NCBI GenBank assembly: GCA_035652815.1
Contig: DASRDB010000019.1
Location: 496,001 to 560,000 of the forward strand
Source of the DNA: DASRDB01 sp035652815
GTDB lineage: Bacteria; Chloroflexota; Ktedonobacteria; Ktedonobacterales; Ktedonobacteraceae
Length of the DNA stretch: 64,000 bases
Direction: 5' to 3'
Of this stretch, positions 51,509 to 60,530 are shown one piece after another. A model generated the notes under the pieces. That model had not been told where the DNA came from and ran no database searches. It saw nothing but the letters and a program-made list of their open reading frames with translations. Position 1 is the stretch's first letter, and each line of letters begins with the position of its first letter. The position numbers were made by a program, and so were the translations under genes.

Positions 51509-52966
51509 ATGAGTTCCGATGGACTACTTAAGGCACTCAATGATTCTCAACGCTATCTTGATATCGTACACAAACCACAACTAACACGCAGCGAAGCTGA
51601 ATGGCTGGTCGAAACTACGGTCAACAACTTCGCGAAGTACTACAACAGTGGCTTTATCGAATACCGTAAATCTGTCGCGGAGGCTGGAGATTTCGCCGCC
51701 GTTGAATGGACGGGGCGCGGCGCGACTTTCAAGGATGTGCTAGGCCGCGAATATATCGACTGCCTGGGCGGCTTTGGCCTCTTCAATCTTGGCTGGGCGC
51801 ATCAAAAAGTCGTGGCTGCCGTACAGGCGCAGCTACAAAAAAGCCCGCTTCCCACACAGGAATTGCTTGATCCCCTGCGCGGCATGCTCGCTCATTTGCT
51901 GGCGGAAATTACGCCCGGTGATATTCAATACAGCTTCTTCGTGAGCAGCGGCACCGAAGCCGTAGAGGGCGCGATGAAGCTTGCCAAGCTCTACACGCGC
52001 AAGAGCGGCTTTATTGCCTCTGTGCGCGGCTTTCACGGCAAAACCGCCGGATCGCTCTCGCTGACTGGCAAGGCCATCTTCCGTCGTCCGGCGCTCACGC
52101 CGCAGAATAACGTCTTCCACGTCCCATATGGCGACGCCGATGCCGTTGAACAGCAGTTGCGTATCGCCCGCGAGGTGGGCAACGACATCGCCGCCGTCAT
52201 CATGGAACCTGTGCAGGGCGAAGCAGGGGCCATCGTTCCCCCGGACGATTTCTGGCCACGCCTGCGCCAAATCTGCGACGAATATGAAGTGCTACTGATT
52301 GCCGACGAAGTGCAGACGGGTATGGGACGTACAGGCAAACTCTGGGGCGTTGAACACTGGGACGTGGTACCCGACATTATCACCTCGGCGAAGGCCCTCG
52401 GTGGCGGCGTGATGCCCATTGGCGCGTTCATGTCCACGCCCAAAATCTGGAGCGTCTTCAACAGTAATCCGTTTATCCATACTACAACGACAGGCGGGAA
52501 TCCGCTTGCTTGCGCTGCCGCCATTGCCGCTATCAATGTGACTATCGAGGAGCGTATCCCTGAGCAGGCCGCCGAAAAAGGCGAGTACTTTATTCGCCAG
52601 TTGAAGGACATCGCGGCCCGGTACGACGATATCTACACCAATATCACGGGCAAGGGCTTGCTGATCGGCCAGCATTTTGTCAACGACGAAATTGGCTACG
52701 CGGTCGTCTCTGGCCTTTTCAAGCGCGGCGTCCTCATCTCCGGCACGCTCAATAACTCGCGTGTTGTGCGTATCGAGCCGCCCGTTGTCATCACCCGCGA
52801 GGAGATTGACACCATCCTCAACTACCTTGAGGATACGCTGCAGGAACTGCGCGCAACCCTTTCGACGCCTGGTATAACTGAAGCCGCGAACACCACCGCG
52901 ACTCCGGTTTCCAACGCTCAGGTCACAAAAAACGAGGTTGATAGCTCGAAAACCGCCGTCGCGTAA
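51509..52966 (+). CDS. patA: Class III aminotransferase, PatA/YgjG-like (putrescine/lysine)
   Basis: About 485 residues with high similarity, by eye, to E. coli putrescine aminotransferase. Matching segments include GFIEYRKSV, ELLDPLRGMLA, VSSGTEAVEGAMKLAK, DEVQTGMGRTGKLWG (D266 binds the PLP ring nitrogen) and SAKALGGGVMPIGAF, whose K295 binds PLP. It would transfer the terminal amino group of putrescine, cadaverine or lysine to 2-oxoglutarate or pyruvate. ATG 51509 follows AAAGGA at 7 bases. The lysine-6-dehydrogenase-like and aminoaldehyde dehydrogenase genes downstream favour a role in lysine/diamine breakdown. It carries a longer, Ala/Thr-rich C-terminus than the E. coli enzyme. Confidence 0.88.
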   Translation: MSSDGLLKALNDSQRYLDIVHKPQLTRSEAEWLVETTVNNFAKYYNSGFIEYRKSVAEAGDFAAVEWTGRGATFKDVLGREYIDCLGGFGLFNLGWAHQKVVAAVQAQLQKSPLPTQELLDPLRGMLAHLLAEITPGDIQYSFFVSSGTEAVEGAMKLAKLYTRKSGFIASVRGFHGKTAGSLSLTGKAIFRRPALTPQNNVFHVPYGDADAVEQQLRIAREVGNDIAAVIMEPVQGEAGAIVPPDDFWPRLRQICDEYEVLLIADEVQTGMGRTGKLWGVEHWDVVPDIITSAKALGGGVMPIGAFMSTPKIWSVFNSNPFIHTTTTGGNPLACAAAIAAINVTIEERIPEQAAEKGEYFIRQLKDIAARYDDIYTNITGKGLLIGQHFVNDEIGYAVVSGLFKRGVLISGTLNNSRVVRIEPPVVITREEIDTILNYLEDTLQELRATLSTPGITEAANTTATPVSNAQVTKNEVDSSKTAVA

Positions 52967-53015
52967 ATGCTAGCTCATTCCTGTTGGTTGTTTGATGAAG
53001 TTTTACAAATCGGAA

Positions 53016-53104
53016 ATGTCATCCTGAGCGCAGCGAAGGATCTCCGCCGCCCAGCCGAATCGTGCGTCCAGACCGCAGATCCTTCGCTGCGCTCAGGATG
53101 ACAT
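53016..53104. repeat. Long inverted repeat, TGTCATCCTGAGCG family
   Basis: Perfect 28-base arms (53016-53043 and 53077-53104) of the same sequence as the copy at 45529, with a 33-base loop. It lies between patA and the LysDH-like gene, within the operon region. Confidence 0.92.
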
Positions 53105-53218
53105 GAGGGAAGCGCAGGATGATATGGGGTGAGAATCCCAGGTTCTTTTGTCAAAGGGCATCTAGCGGCTAATGGGAAAGAACCTCATCCGATTCTTCCC
53201 ACGAAAGGTTTCTTATCT

Positions 53219-54388
53219 ATGCACATCGTTGTACTGGGCGGCGCTGGCGCTATGGGGCGTGTCACTGTGCGCGCCCTGACAGAATACGCAGAGATTGACC
53301 AGATAACCATTGCCGACTATTCCGAAGGCCGCGCTCAAGAACTCGCCGCGTCCCTCAACAGCAACAAAATTCAGGTTTGTCAGATTGATGTCAACGATCA
53401 GCCACGCCTGCGTGAACTCCTGCGCGGTGCTGATGTCGCCCTGGCTGCTGTCGATTACGTCTACAACATCCCCATTATCCGCGCCTGCATCGCCGAAAAA
53501 GTCCATTATGCCGACCTCGGCGGTCTATTTCATGTCACACGCGAATCTCTGGCCCTGCATTCCGAAGCTGAAGCTGCCGGAATCACCGCCATTCTCGGCA
53601 TGGGTGGCACACCAGGCATCACCAACATCCTTGCTCGTCTTGCCGCCGACAAACTGGATCGTGTTGAAAGCATCAAGGTCGAACTTGGTTGCAGCGATAC
53701 TACGCCATCGCAGGCCCCGCTTGTCGCGCCCTACTCGATTCGCACCATCCTGGATGAATTTACCAAACAGCCGCAAGTTTTCCAGGATGGCGCGTGGCAT
53801 CCGCAAGCGCCCTTGAGCGGCCAGGAAGAGATGATCTTCCCTCTCCCGGTTGGTCGCGCCACTGCTATTTACTCCCTTCATTCCGAGTGCGCCACCTTCC
53901 CGCTCTCGTTTCAAGACAAAGGCATTCGCTACGTCTCCTTCAAAATCGCCTTTCCCAGCGATTTTCTGACTAAACTCAAATTCCTGGTTGACCTCGGCTT
54001 TGGCAGCAACGAACCCATCAATGTGCGCGGTGCAAAGGTTTCCCCGCGTGAAGTCCTTGCGCGCTTGCTCGAAATGACCCCTGTTGAAGAGGTCGAGCCG
54101 CAGGACTGCGATGTGTTGCGTGTCGTTACTTGCGGCATGACAGACAATCAACAGGTAGAAATCATCAACCAGGTAGTTGTCTTGCCTTACCGTCGTTGGG
54201 GCATCAGCGCGGGCGCGCTCGATACCGGCGTTCCACTCGCCATTGCTGGGCGCATGCTTGCCAATGGCGAGATCACGAAGCGCGGCGCGTTCGGCCCGGA
54301 ACTCTGCGTTCCCCCCGAACCTTTCTTGCGCGAACTGGCGAAGTATGACATGCATGTTACGGAGACACGCACCGTTGCCATTTCGTAA
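53219..54388 (+). CDS. Lysine 6-dehydrogenase-like (saccharopine dehydrogenase family) protein
   Basis: About 389 residues. The N-terminal Rossmann start HIVVLGGAGAMGRVT, HYADLGGLFHVTRESLALHS, LGMGGTPGITNILA and the C-terminal GEITKRGAFGPE closely follow L-lysine 6-dehydrogenase and its relatives in the saccharopine dehydrogenase family. Such an enzyme would deaminate lysine to allysine (cyclising to piperideine-6-carboxylate) with NAD(P). The frame is open from 53129, but ATG 53219 behind AAAGG fits the family start. The neighbours, an aminotransferase and an aldehyde dehydrogenase, make the same product class. A different saccharopine-family role (for example polyamine-linked) is possible. 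Confidence 0.8.
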   Translation: MHIVVLGGAGAMGRVTVRALTEYAEIDQITIADYSEGRAQELAASLNSNKIQVCQIDVNDQPRLRELLRGADVALAAVDYVYNIPIIRACIAEKVHYADLGGLFHVTRESLALHSEAEAAGITAILGMGGTPGITNILARLAADKLDRVESIKVELGCSDTTPSQAPLVAPYSIRTILDEFTKQPQVFQDGAWHPQAPLSGQEEMIFPLPVGRATAIYSLHSECATFPLSFQDKGIRYVSFKIAFPSDFLTKLKFLVDLGFGSNEPINVRGAKVSPREVLARLLEMTPVEEVEPQDCDVLRVVTCGMTDNQQVEIINQVVVLPYRRWGISAGALDTGVPLAIAGRMLANGEITKRGAFGPELCVPPEPFLRELAKYDMHVTETRTVAIS

Positions 54389-54403
54389 AGATCAGACCTT
54401 GAC

Positions 54404-54472
54404 TGTCATGCTGAGCGCAGCGAAGCATCTCGACGGCCTCGACGCAGATGCTTTGCTGCGCTCAGCATGACA
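54404..54472. repeat. Long inverted repeat, TGTCATCCTGAGCG family
   Basis: 27-base arms (54404-54430, 54446-54472) with one mismatch; the motif is TGTCATGCTGAGCG with AAGCATCT in place of AAGGATCT, a compensated variant of the family. A 15-base loop separates them. Confidence 0.9.
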
Positions 54473-54554
54473 TGTCTGGCAGGTGTGAACATTCGTAGGG
54501 GCGGGAGAGGGGATGCAGGGCGGGGAGGGCGCTTGCGCCGCCCAAAGGCAGCCC

Positions 54555-54585
54555 TTGCACACTTGCGCCCAATCTGTGATAGAAT
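54555..54585 (+). promoter_or_regulatory. Possible patD promoter with extended -10
   Basis: TTGCAC (54555-54560), 19 bases, then TGATAGAAT with the -10 TAGAAT at 54580-54585 and the TG of an extended -10 before it. About 150 bases before the GTG start. The rest of the 348-base gap holds the palindrome at 54404 and otherwise nothing clear. Confidence 0.4.
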
Positions 54586-54737
54586 AACGAAGGTAAATTG
54601 TTCTGTCTACAACAAATTCGCAACTATTTTGAGGCAGAACGACGATTATCGTAGAAAATTCAGTTGTGAAGCGCGTTTTGTTGCCGTAGGGGGTCGATTG
54701 CCCCCGCTATTTCGTACATCCGAAAGGAGCTACTGAG

Positions 54738-56234
54738 GTGGCCGAGTACAAACTTCTGATTAATGGTGAACTCGTCAATGGCAGTTCAGGCAAGATGGCC
54801 GACGTCATCAATCCTGCCACGGGCGAGCCTTTTGCTTCGGTGCCTGTCAGTACAACAGAAGACGTTGATCGCGCGGTACAGGCGGCACGCGAGGCGTTCA
54901 ATGATGGTCGCTGGTCGCGTCTGCCGCATGGAGCGCGTGCCGCCGCCCTTGAAAAGCTGGCAGCAACTATCGAGGCCCATCTGCCAGAACTCGCGGAACT
55001 TGAATCGCAGGATGCCGGAAAGCCCATTAAGCTGGCGCGTGACAGCGACCTGCCCTTTGCCGTTGACAATCTGCATTTCTTTGCTGGTGCGGCCCGTCAT
55101 CTCTCTGGAACGGCCACCAGCGAGTATAACGGTATTCACACCAGCATTATTCGCCGCGAGCCGATTGGCGTGGTTGCCTCGGTCGCGCCCTGGAACTATC
55201 CCTTCATGATGGCGGCCTGGAAGATTGGCCCTGCCCTCGCCGCAGGCAACACCGTTGTCCTTAAGCCCTCTGTGGAAACGCCTATCACTACCTTGAAGCT
55301 TGGCGAAATCGCCCTGGAAGCTGGATTGCCTCCCGGCGTCCTCAATGTCATCACCAGTGGCCCCGGCGTAGCTCAGGCGCTTTCGAATCACAAGCTTGTT
55401 GATATGGTCTCTATCACAGGCAGTACCGAGAGCGGCAAGCATGTCATGCGCGCAGGTGCTGAGACCATCAAGCGCGTTCACCTGGAACTTGGTGGTAAAG
55501 CTCCCTTCATCGTCTATGATGATGCCAATATCGAGGCCGCCGCAAATGGCGCGGTCGTTGGCGGCTTCGTCAACACTGGCCAGGACTGCACCGCCGCCAC
55601 GCGCATCTATGTCCAGGACGCCGTGTACGACCAGTTCATGGAATCCTTCCTCAACAAGGTCAAGCAGATTCGCGTCGGCAACCCTCTGGACGAGCATACC
55701 GACATGGGACCATTGATCTCCGCCGCGCAGCGCTCCAATGTCGAGGGCTTTGTCGAGCGCGCCCTGCGCGAAGGCGCGAACATTGTGACTGGCGGTCGCC
55801 GCGCCAATGTCCCTGGCTTCGAGAAAGGCTTCTTCTACGAGCCGACGGTCATTGCCCAGGACCGCAACGATGCCGAAATCGTGCAAAACGAGGTCTTCGG
55901 CCCGGTCGTCGTCGTCTGCCGTTTCAGCACCGAAGAGGAAGTCCTCAACAAGGCCAACGATGTCGTCTACGGTCTCGCGGCTTCCGTCTGGACGACCGAC
56001 ATCTTCAAGGCCATGCGCGCCAGCAGCGCTCTCCAGTTCGGCACCGTCTGGGTCAACGATCACCTGCCGCTCACATCTGAAATGCCGCATGGCGGTTATA
56101 AAGAGAGTGGCATCGGTAAGGACATGTCGATTTACTCCTTCGAGGAGTATACGCAGATCAAGCATGTCATGATCGAACTCTCCAACGATAACCGCAAGGC
56201 CTGGCACTACACCATCTTTGGCGACGCTGAATAA
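54738..56234 (+). CDS. patD: Aminoaldehyde dehydrogenase (gamma-aminobutyraldehyde type, PatD/YdcW-like)
   Basis: A 498-residue aldehyde dehydrogenase. N153 (APWNYP), E250 (LELGGK) and C284 (GQDCTAA) are the catalytic residues. KLLINGELV at the start and the segments HFFAGAARHLSGTATSEYNG, SMVRR-like and SEMPHGGYKESGIGKDMS resemble E. coli gamma-aminobutyraldehyde dehydrogenase. It would oxidise the aminoaldehyde made by PatA or allysine made by the LysDH-like enzyme to the amino acid. Starts with GTG after AAAGGAG. A strong palindromic terminator-like element follows. Confidence 0.88.
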   Translation: MAEYKLLINGELVNGSSGKMADVINPATGEPFASVPVSTTEDVDRAVQAAREAFNDGRWSRLPHGARAAALEKLAATIEAHLPELAELESQDAGKPIKLARDSDLPFAVDNLHFFAGAARHLSGTATSEYNGIHTSIIRREPIGVVASVAPWNYPFMMAAWKIGPALAAGNTVVLKPSVETPITTLKLGEIALEAGLPPGVLNVITSGPGVAQALSNHKLVDMVSITGSTESGKHVMRAGAETIKRVHLELGGKAPFIVYDDANIEAAANGAVVGGFVNTGQDCTAATRIYVQDAVYDQFMESFLNKVKQIRVGNPLDEHTDMGPLISAAQRSNVEGFVERALREGANIVTGGRRANVPGFEKGFFYEPTVIAQDRNDAEIVQNEVFGPVVVVCRFSTEEEVLNKANDVVYGLAASVWTTDIFKAMRASSALQFGTVWVNDHLPLTSEMPHGGYKESGIGKDMSIYSFEEYTQIKHVMIELSNDNRKAWHYTIFGDAE

Positions 56235-56243
56235 CGATATACG

Positions 56244-56303
56244 TTCAAGCTCAACAAGAAATGGAACCGGCAATTGCCAGTTCCATTTCTTGTTGAGCTT
56301 GAA
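56244..56303. repeat. 60-bp palindrome after patD
   Basis: 24-base perfect arms (56244-56267 and 56280-56303) continuing inward through GGCAATTGCC; a single mismatch (56268 against 56279) breaks an otherwise complete 60-bp palindrome with no loop. It lies 10 bases after patD and is likely a terminator. The half contains CAAGCTCAACAAGAAATGG. Confidence 0.9.
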
Positions 56304-56463
56304 ACACTTTTCTCGTTATGATCGTATACAAAATGATAGCTGCATACTTTCTAGCGACCTGAACGCCAGAGTTTTGAAATCGAAATATCCCCGTAAATGA
56401 GGCATGGAGCAAACAGATGCTCCCATATCTTCTTATTGCACAAGTAGGGAAGGAGTAGAAAAC

Positions 56464-57105
56464 ATGAAGATGAACATGTTGCAAAAGCAAACGATGCCAA
56501 CCAATATCCGGGACCTTGTGCTTTTCAAGCAAAAAAAACAAGACCGCATGTTGCGTGATCTTGGCCTGCTCACCTTGCGCCTGTCAGTAGGTGGTTTGCT
56601 GGTTGGTCATGGCTCGCAGAAGATGTTTGGCTGGTTCAAAGGCCCTGGCTTGCAGGGTACTGCTGGCTGGCTTGAGTCGTTGGGCTTGAAGCCGGGTACT
56701 GCCTGGGCTACGGCGGCCTCTGCCTCTGAATTAGGCGGTGGTCTGCTTACCACACTTGGCTTCCTGCATCCAATAGGCCCTATTGGCACGATGGGCGCGA
56801 TGATTATGGCGACCGTGAAAGCACACTGGGGTAAACCGATCTGGGTCAGCCAGGGAGGCGCGGAATTGCCTGTCACCAATATGGCGGCAGCCCTCGCCCT
56901 CACGCTTACCGGTCCTGGTCGTTTCTCGCTCGACAATGTGCTGGGTATTCGCCTGCCGCGCGCGCTTATCATCGCTGTTGCCGTCATTGAGGCCATGATG
57001 GTCGCTATCGGCATCATGAGCCGCCCAACGCCTGCGCCAGAAACGGCTAAAAAGGAAGAGCCGACTCCTGCTCAGGCAACTTCTCCTGAACAGACGACGG
57101 TGTAA
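56464..57105 (+). CDS. DoxX family membrane protein
   Basis: About 213 residues of the DoxX group: a helix LTLRLSVGGLLVGHGSQKMFGWF, then two or three further membrane segments (ASELGGGLLTTLGFLHP, IGTMGAMIMATVKAHWGKP, RALIIAVAVIEAMMVAIG) and a Pro/Glu-rich tail. DoxX-like proteins are small membrane proteins of redox or detoxification roles, often unassigned. The frame is open from 56404, but ATG 56464 behind AAGGAG is natural. Followed by a strong terminator. Confidence 0.85.
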   Translation: MKMNMLQKQTMPTNIRDLVLFKQKKQDRMLRDLGLLTLRLSVGGLLVGHGSQKMFGWFKGPGLQGTAGWLESLGLKPGTAWATAASASELGGGLLTTLGFLHPIGPIGTMGAMIMATVKAHWGKPIWVSQGGAELPVTNMAAALALTLTGPGRFSLDNVLGIRLPRALIIAVAVIEAMMVAIGIMSRPTPAPETAKKEEPTPAQATSPEQTTV

Positions 57106-57142
57106 GACAACTCCTAAAAACCTGCCCGACTTAGGGTTGTTT

Positions 57143-57200
57143 AGGAGAAAGCAGGGGTCAAGCTGGTAATAAGCCGCTTGACCCCTGCTTTCTCCTTTTT
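57143..57200 (+). terminator. Intrinsic terminator after the DoxX gene
   Basis: 21-bp stem AGGAGAAAGCAGGGGTCAAGC with GCTTGACCCCTGCTTTCTCC (57143-57163, 57176-57196), 12-base loop, then a T-run. The gap 57106-57420 also holds AT-rich sequence with TATACT at 57287-57292, a possible -10 for the next gene. Confidence 0.8.
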
Positions 57201-57420
57201 AACCTATCGGTGCCAGGACAAAAAATTTATGTATATTACATGTTCCAACGAATGAAAAGAATACGTTTTTTTATAAGCGGATATGGTATACTTTTCACGT
57301 AATGAGCGTGTAAAAACTGGGTAATTGCCCGCTCATTTCAAGAGGTGCCTTTCCTGACAATCCGTTTTCGCCTTATCTTTCGAGTTGGTGCCAACAAAAA
57401 ATACTCAAAGAGGAGGAATC

Positions 57421-59568
57421 ATGACCCGGTTGAAAGGAATCTTCCGGTACCCTGCCAGGAGTTTTGCCCTTACTGTCACTCTTTTTGCCTTATTTCTTGG
57501 CCTGCCCTGGCTTCGTACCGCCCACGCCGCTAGTAGTAGTTGCCAGTTGAACTCCCCCGCTGGCAATGTACAGCACGTCATCTACATTCAATTTGACAAC
57601 ACGCATTTCATGCGCGACAATCCCAACGTTCCATCTGATCTGGAGCAGATGCCGAATTTACTCAATTTCATCGAGAACAACGGCGTTATGCTCACCAATC
57701 ACCACACGCCGCTCATTGCTCACACCGCCACCGATATTCTGACTTCGCTCACAGGAGTCTATGGCGATCGGCATGGCGTGCCGGTAAGCAACAGCTTCCG
57801 GTATTTTAAGCCGGATGGGACGACCAGTCTCGGCGTATCCTTCGCTTACTGGACCGATCCTATCTACGATCCCACTACATCGACGCCTACTGATACAACC
57901 TATAACATGCTGGCGGCCAATGGCAAAAACGCGCCCGCACCCTGGGTTCCCTATACCCGCGCCGGTTGTAACGTTGGCGCGGTTGCCACAGCCAACACCA
58001 TTCTCGAGAATATCGGCACCGATATTCCCACCGTCTTCGGCCCTAATTCGCCCGAAGCTCAAGAGGTAAAGAACAATCCCAATCAGGCGACCGCCGATTT
58101 TGTGGGCATTGGCATTCACTGCGCCCTCAATGATCCGGTATGCGCGAACTCCAGCAATGCGAAGCCCGATATCTTGCCGGACGAGCCGGGCGGCTACAAC
58201 GGCTACCAGGCGCTCTATGGTAATAAGTATGTCGCGCCACAGATCAGCCCGAATGGCCCGATGACAGACCTGTTCGGCAATGTCATTAAGGACTCGCATG
58301 GCGATATCGGCTTCCCGGGCTTTGATGGCATGTCAGCCGCCGTTTCGCTCTCCTATGTTACCGCCATGCAGGAACACGGCGTACCCGTCACCTATGCCTA
58401 CATCTCAGACGCTCATGATGCCCACCCCAACGGTCCCGCCTACGGCCCGGGTCAGGCTGGTTACGTTGCCGCATTGAAATCCTACGACCAGGCCTTTGGT
58501 ATCTTCTTCCAGCGCCTGGCCAATGACGGCATCACCCCTGCCAACACGCTGTTCGTCTTCACGGCTGACGAAGGCGACCATTTTGTTGGTGGCTCGCCCA
58601 GCCCTTCAAATTGCGATGGCGTCAACGTTCCCTGCACCTACAGCCAGATTGGCGAAATCAATGCCAACATGACGGGCCTGCTGGCGACCGAGCAGGGCAT
58701 CACCACGCCATTTACCGTTCACAGCGATGCCGCGCCAACCGTCTACATCACCGGCAATCCCGCCCGCAATGACGAGAATGTCACGCGCCCCTTTGAACGC
58801 GCCACAGGCAAGCTTACGGCAGTAAATCCCATTACGGGTCAAACCGATAACATTACTAACTACATGGCCGACCCTGTGGAGATGAGCCTGCTGCACATGA
58901 TTACCGCAGACCCGGCCAGGACGCCCACCTTTACCTTGTTTGCTAATCCGAACTACTTCTTGTTCGCGGGCGCTCCCAACTGTAGTTCTCCCTGCGTGAC
59001 GGAGAATCCAGCTTTTGCCTGGAATCACGGTGATGTCGCGCCCGATATCAACACCACCTGGTTAGGCATGGTAGGCCCCGGGGTGCAACATCTCGGCGTG
59101 GATGGGAATGTCTGGTCCGATCACACCGATATTCGCCCAACTATGATGGAACTGCTTGGCCTCAAGGATGATTATTCGCATGACGGGCGCGTTCTCTTCG
59201 AGATTCTGACGCCCTCAGCTCTTCCGCCGGTCATCCGCCAGAACCTGAATGCGTTTATCACCCTGGCTCAGGCCTATAAGCAGATCAATGCCCCAGTTGG
59301 CGCTTTGGGACTAACCACTCTTCAGGTCTCGACCATCGCCCTGGAGAGTAATGCGCCCAACGACAGCACCTATACCAACCTGGAGAATCAGTTGCTCAAC
59401 ATTACTTCTGTGCGTAACTCCGTCGCCAGCCAGATGATCGCCATTCTCGAAAGCGCCGAATTTGGCGGCGGCAACTCTCAGAACGCCGGAACCGCGCAGA
59501 TCAATAATCTCGTCAGTCAGGCTAATGGCCTTATCCAACGCGCCAAAGGCCTGAAGTCCGGTCATTAA
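57421..59568 (+). CDS. Secreted alkaline-phosphatase-superfamily protein
   Basis: A 715-residue exported protein. A signal peptide occupies about residues 1-36 (hydrophobic core ALTVTLFALFLGLPWL, cleavage after AHA). The mature part shows the alkaline phosphatase superfamily scheme: QFDNTHF, HTATDILTSLTGVYGDRHG (likely nucleophile Thr and metal-binding Asp), DAHDAHP, TADEGDHF and SDHTDIRPTMMELLG, which supply the two metal sites. Similar proteins are phosphodiesterases, phospholipases C or sulfatase-like; the substrate is unknown. Cys pairs in the mature part could form disulphides. ATG 57421 follows GAGGAGG at 6 bases; the upstream in-frame GTG (57385) is not preferred. Confidence 0.85.
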   Translation: MTRLKGIFRYPARSFALTVTLFALFLGLPWLRTAHAASSSCQLNSPAGNVQHVIYIQFDNTHFMRDNPNVPSDLEQMPNLLNFIENNGVMLTNHHTPLIAHTATDILTSLTGVYGDRHGVPVSNSFRYFKPDGTTSLGVSFAYWTDPIYDPTTSTPTDTTYNMLAANGKNAPAPWVPYTRAGCNVGAVATANTILENIGTDIPTVFGPNSPEAQEVKNNPNQATADFVGIGIHCALNDPVCANSSNAKPDILPDEPGGYNGYQALYGNKYVAPQISPNGPMTDLFGNVIKDSHGDIGFPGFDGMSAAVSLSYVTAMQEHGVPVTYAYISDAHDAHPNGPAYGPGQAGYVAALKSYDQAFGIFFQRLANDGITPANTLFVFTADEGDHFVGGSPSPSNCDGVNVPCTYSQIGEINANMTGLLATEQGITTPFTVHSDAAPTVYITGNPARNDENVTRPFERATGKLTAVNPITGQTDNITNYMADPVEMSLLHMITADPARTPTFTLFANPNYFLFAGAPNCSSPCVTENPAFAWNHGDVAPDINTTWLGMVGPGVQHLGVDGNVWSDHTDIRPTMMELLGLKDDYSHDGRVLFEILTPSALPPVIRQNLNAFITLAQAYKQINAPVGALGLTTLQVSTIALESNAPNDSTYTNLENQLLNITSVRNSVASQMIAILESAEFGGGNSQNAGTAQINNLVSQANGLIQRAKGLKSGH

Positions 59569-59610
59569 GGCGCATTGAAACGGAATTTGTTCAGGAAGGC
59601 AACCCCAAAG

Positions 59611-59640
59611 GAGGCGGCTAGCACAGCCGCCTCTCTTTTT
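59611..59640 (+). terminator. Intrinsic terminator after the phosphatase-like gene
   Basis: GAGGCGGCT / AGCCGCCTC stem (59611-59619, 59625-59633), 5-base loop, then TCTTTTT. A textbook rho-independent terminator, 42 bases after the stop. Confidence 0.9.
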
Positions 59641-59650
59641 ATGCGTCATG

Positions 59651-59679
59651 TTGACAATCTTTCCTATGGCAAATAATCT
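59651..59679 (+). promoter_or_regulatory. Promoter of yqeC
   Basis: TTGACA (59651-59656), 17 bases, TAATCT (59674-59679), 33 bases before the yqeC ATG. A near-consensus sigma-70 promoter immediately after the preceding terminator. Confidence 0.75.
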
Positions 59680-59712
59680 AAAGCCAGAAAAAAGATAGGA
59701 TAGATAATATTC

Positions 59713-60462
59713 ATGCAACTACTTACAGAATTGCTTGCTATTCCCAATCAGGCCCTTATCTCCATTATTGGCGCAGGCGGCAAAACGACCACCATGTACA
59801 CACTTGCACGCGAACTCGCGCAGCGCGGAAAACGGGTTATTACCACCACCACCACCAATATTTACCCACCTTCTCCGCAGGAAAGTGAAATTTGCTTGCT
59901 CATCTCTCAAACCCCTGACATTTTCAAATCAATTCAAAATGCCTGGGGGCAAAATTATCACATTACGGTTGCTTCTCATCCCATTGCTCAAGGAAAACTC
60001 GCGGGTCTCGCACCTGACCAGCCTTACCAGATGCTTTTAACGAGTGGGGCCGACGTTGTCATCGTCGAGGCTGATGGTGCTCGCCATCTCCATATCAAAG
60101 CGCCAGCCGGGCATGAGCCTGTTGTGCCACCAGAAACGAACCTCGCGCTGATCCTGATAAGTGCTGAGGCAATAAACTGGCCTCTCAATGGAGATATCGC
60201 ACATCGTCCAGAATGCATCGCCGCCGTGACAGGCATTTCTTTCGGAGATACACTGACCCCTGGCGTTATAGCCACGCTGATGACAAATGAGCAAGGCGCA
60301 TTAAAAGGGTTGCCGGAAACAGCGCACACCTATCTTTTGATTACGCACGCAACGCAAGCAAAATTGGAGTCTATACAGGAACTTGCTCGCCTTGTGCGGC
60401 ATTCAAGTCGTATAACCGGCGTTCTGGCCTCAGCGCAGCCTGGGGAGTGGTTCCCCCTTTAA
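59713..60462 (+). CDS. yqeC: YqeC family selenium-dependent hydroxylase accessory protein
   Basis: A 249-residue P-loop protein. ALISIIGAGGKTTTMYTLA is the NTP-binding loop (residues 15-33), and VIVEADGARHLHIKAPAGHEP is the distinctive YqeC segment. The family is found with YqeB and selenium-dependent molybdenum hydroxylases. Here it has its own promoter and is 47 kb from yqeB and the hydroxylase subunits at 10.3-12.5 kb. The exact step in maturation is not established. Confidence 0.9.
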   Translation: MQLLTELLAIPNQALISIIGAGGKTTTMYTLARELAQRGKRVITTTTTNIYPPSPQESEICLLISQTPDIFKSIQNAWGQNYHITVASHPIAQGKLAGLAPDQPYQMLLTSGADVVIVEADGARHLHIKAPAGHEPVVPPETNLALILISAEAINWPLNGDIAHRPECIAAVTGISFGDTLTPGVIATLMTNEQGALKGLPETAHTYLLITHATQAKLESIQELARLVRHSSRITGVLASAQPGEWFPL

Positions 60463-60530
60463 ATGTGGGTTGCGCTCTATTAATCGTCACCAAATGCAAG
60501 TAGCAGGTGATACGAACATTACCTGAACCA

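Noticed and set aside
53525..54355. 276-codon open frame antisense to the LysDH-like gene
   Set aside because: Shadow of a real gene; composition rich in Arg, Gly and Ala with no recognisable motif.
6381..54472. CRISPR-like arrays
   Set aside because: The repeats are isolated inverted palindromes tens of kilobases apart; there are no evenly spaced direct repeats with spacers and no cas genes.
54786..56273. 495-codon open frame antisense to patD
   Set aside because: It mirrors the patD gene and arises from its codon bias; patD is a full-length, motif-complete enzyme.
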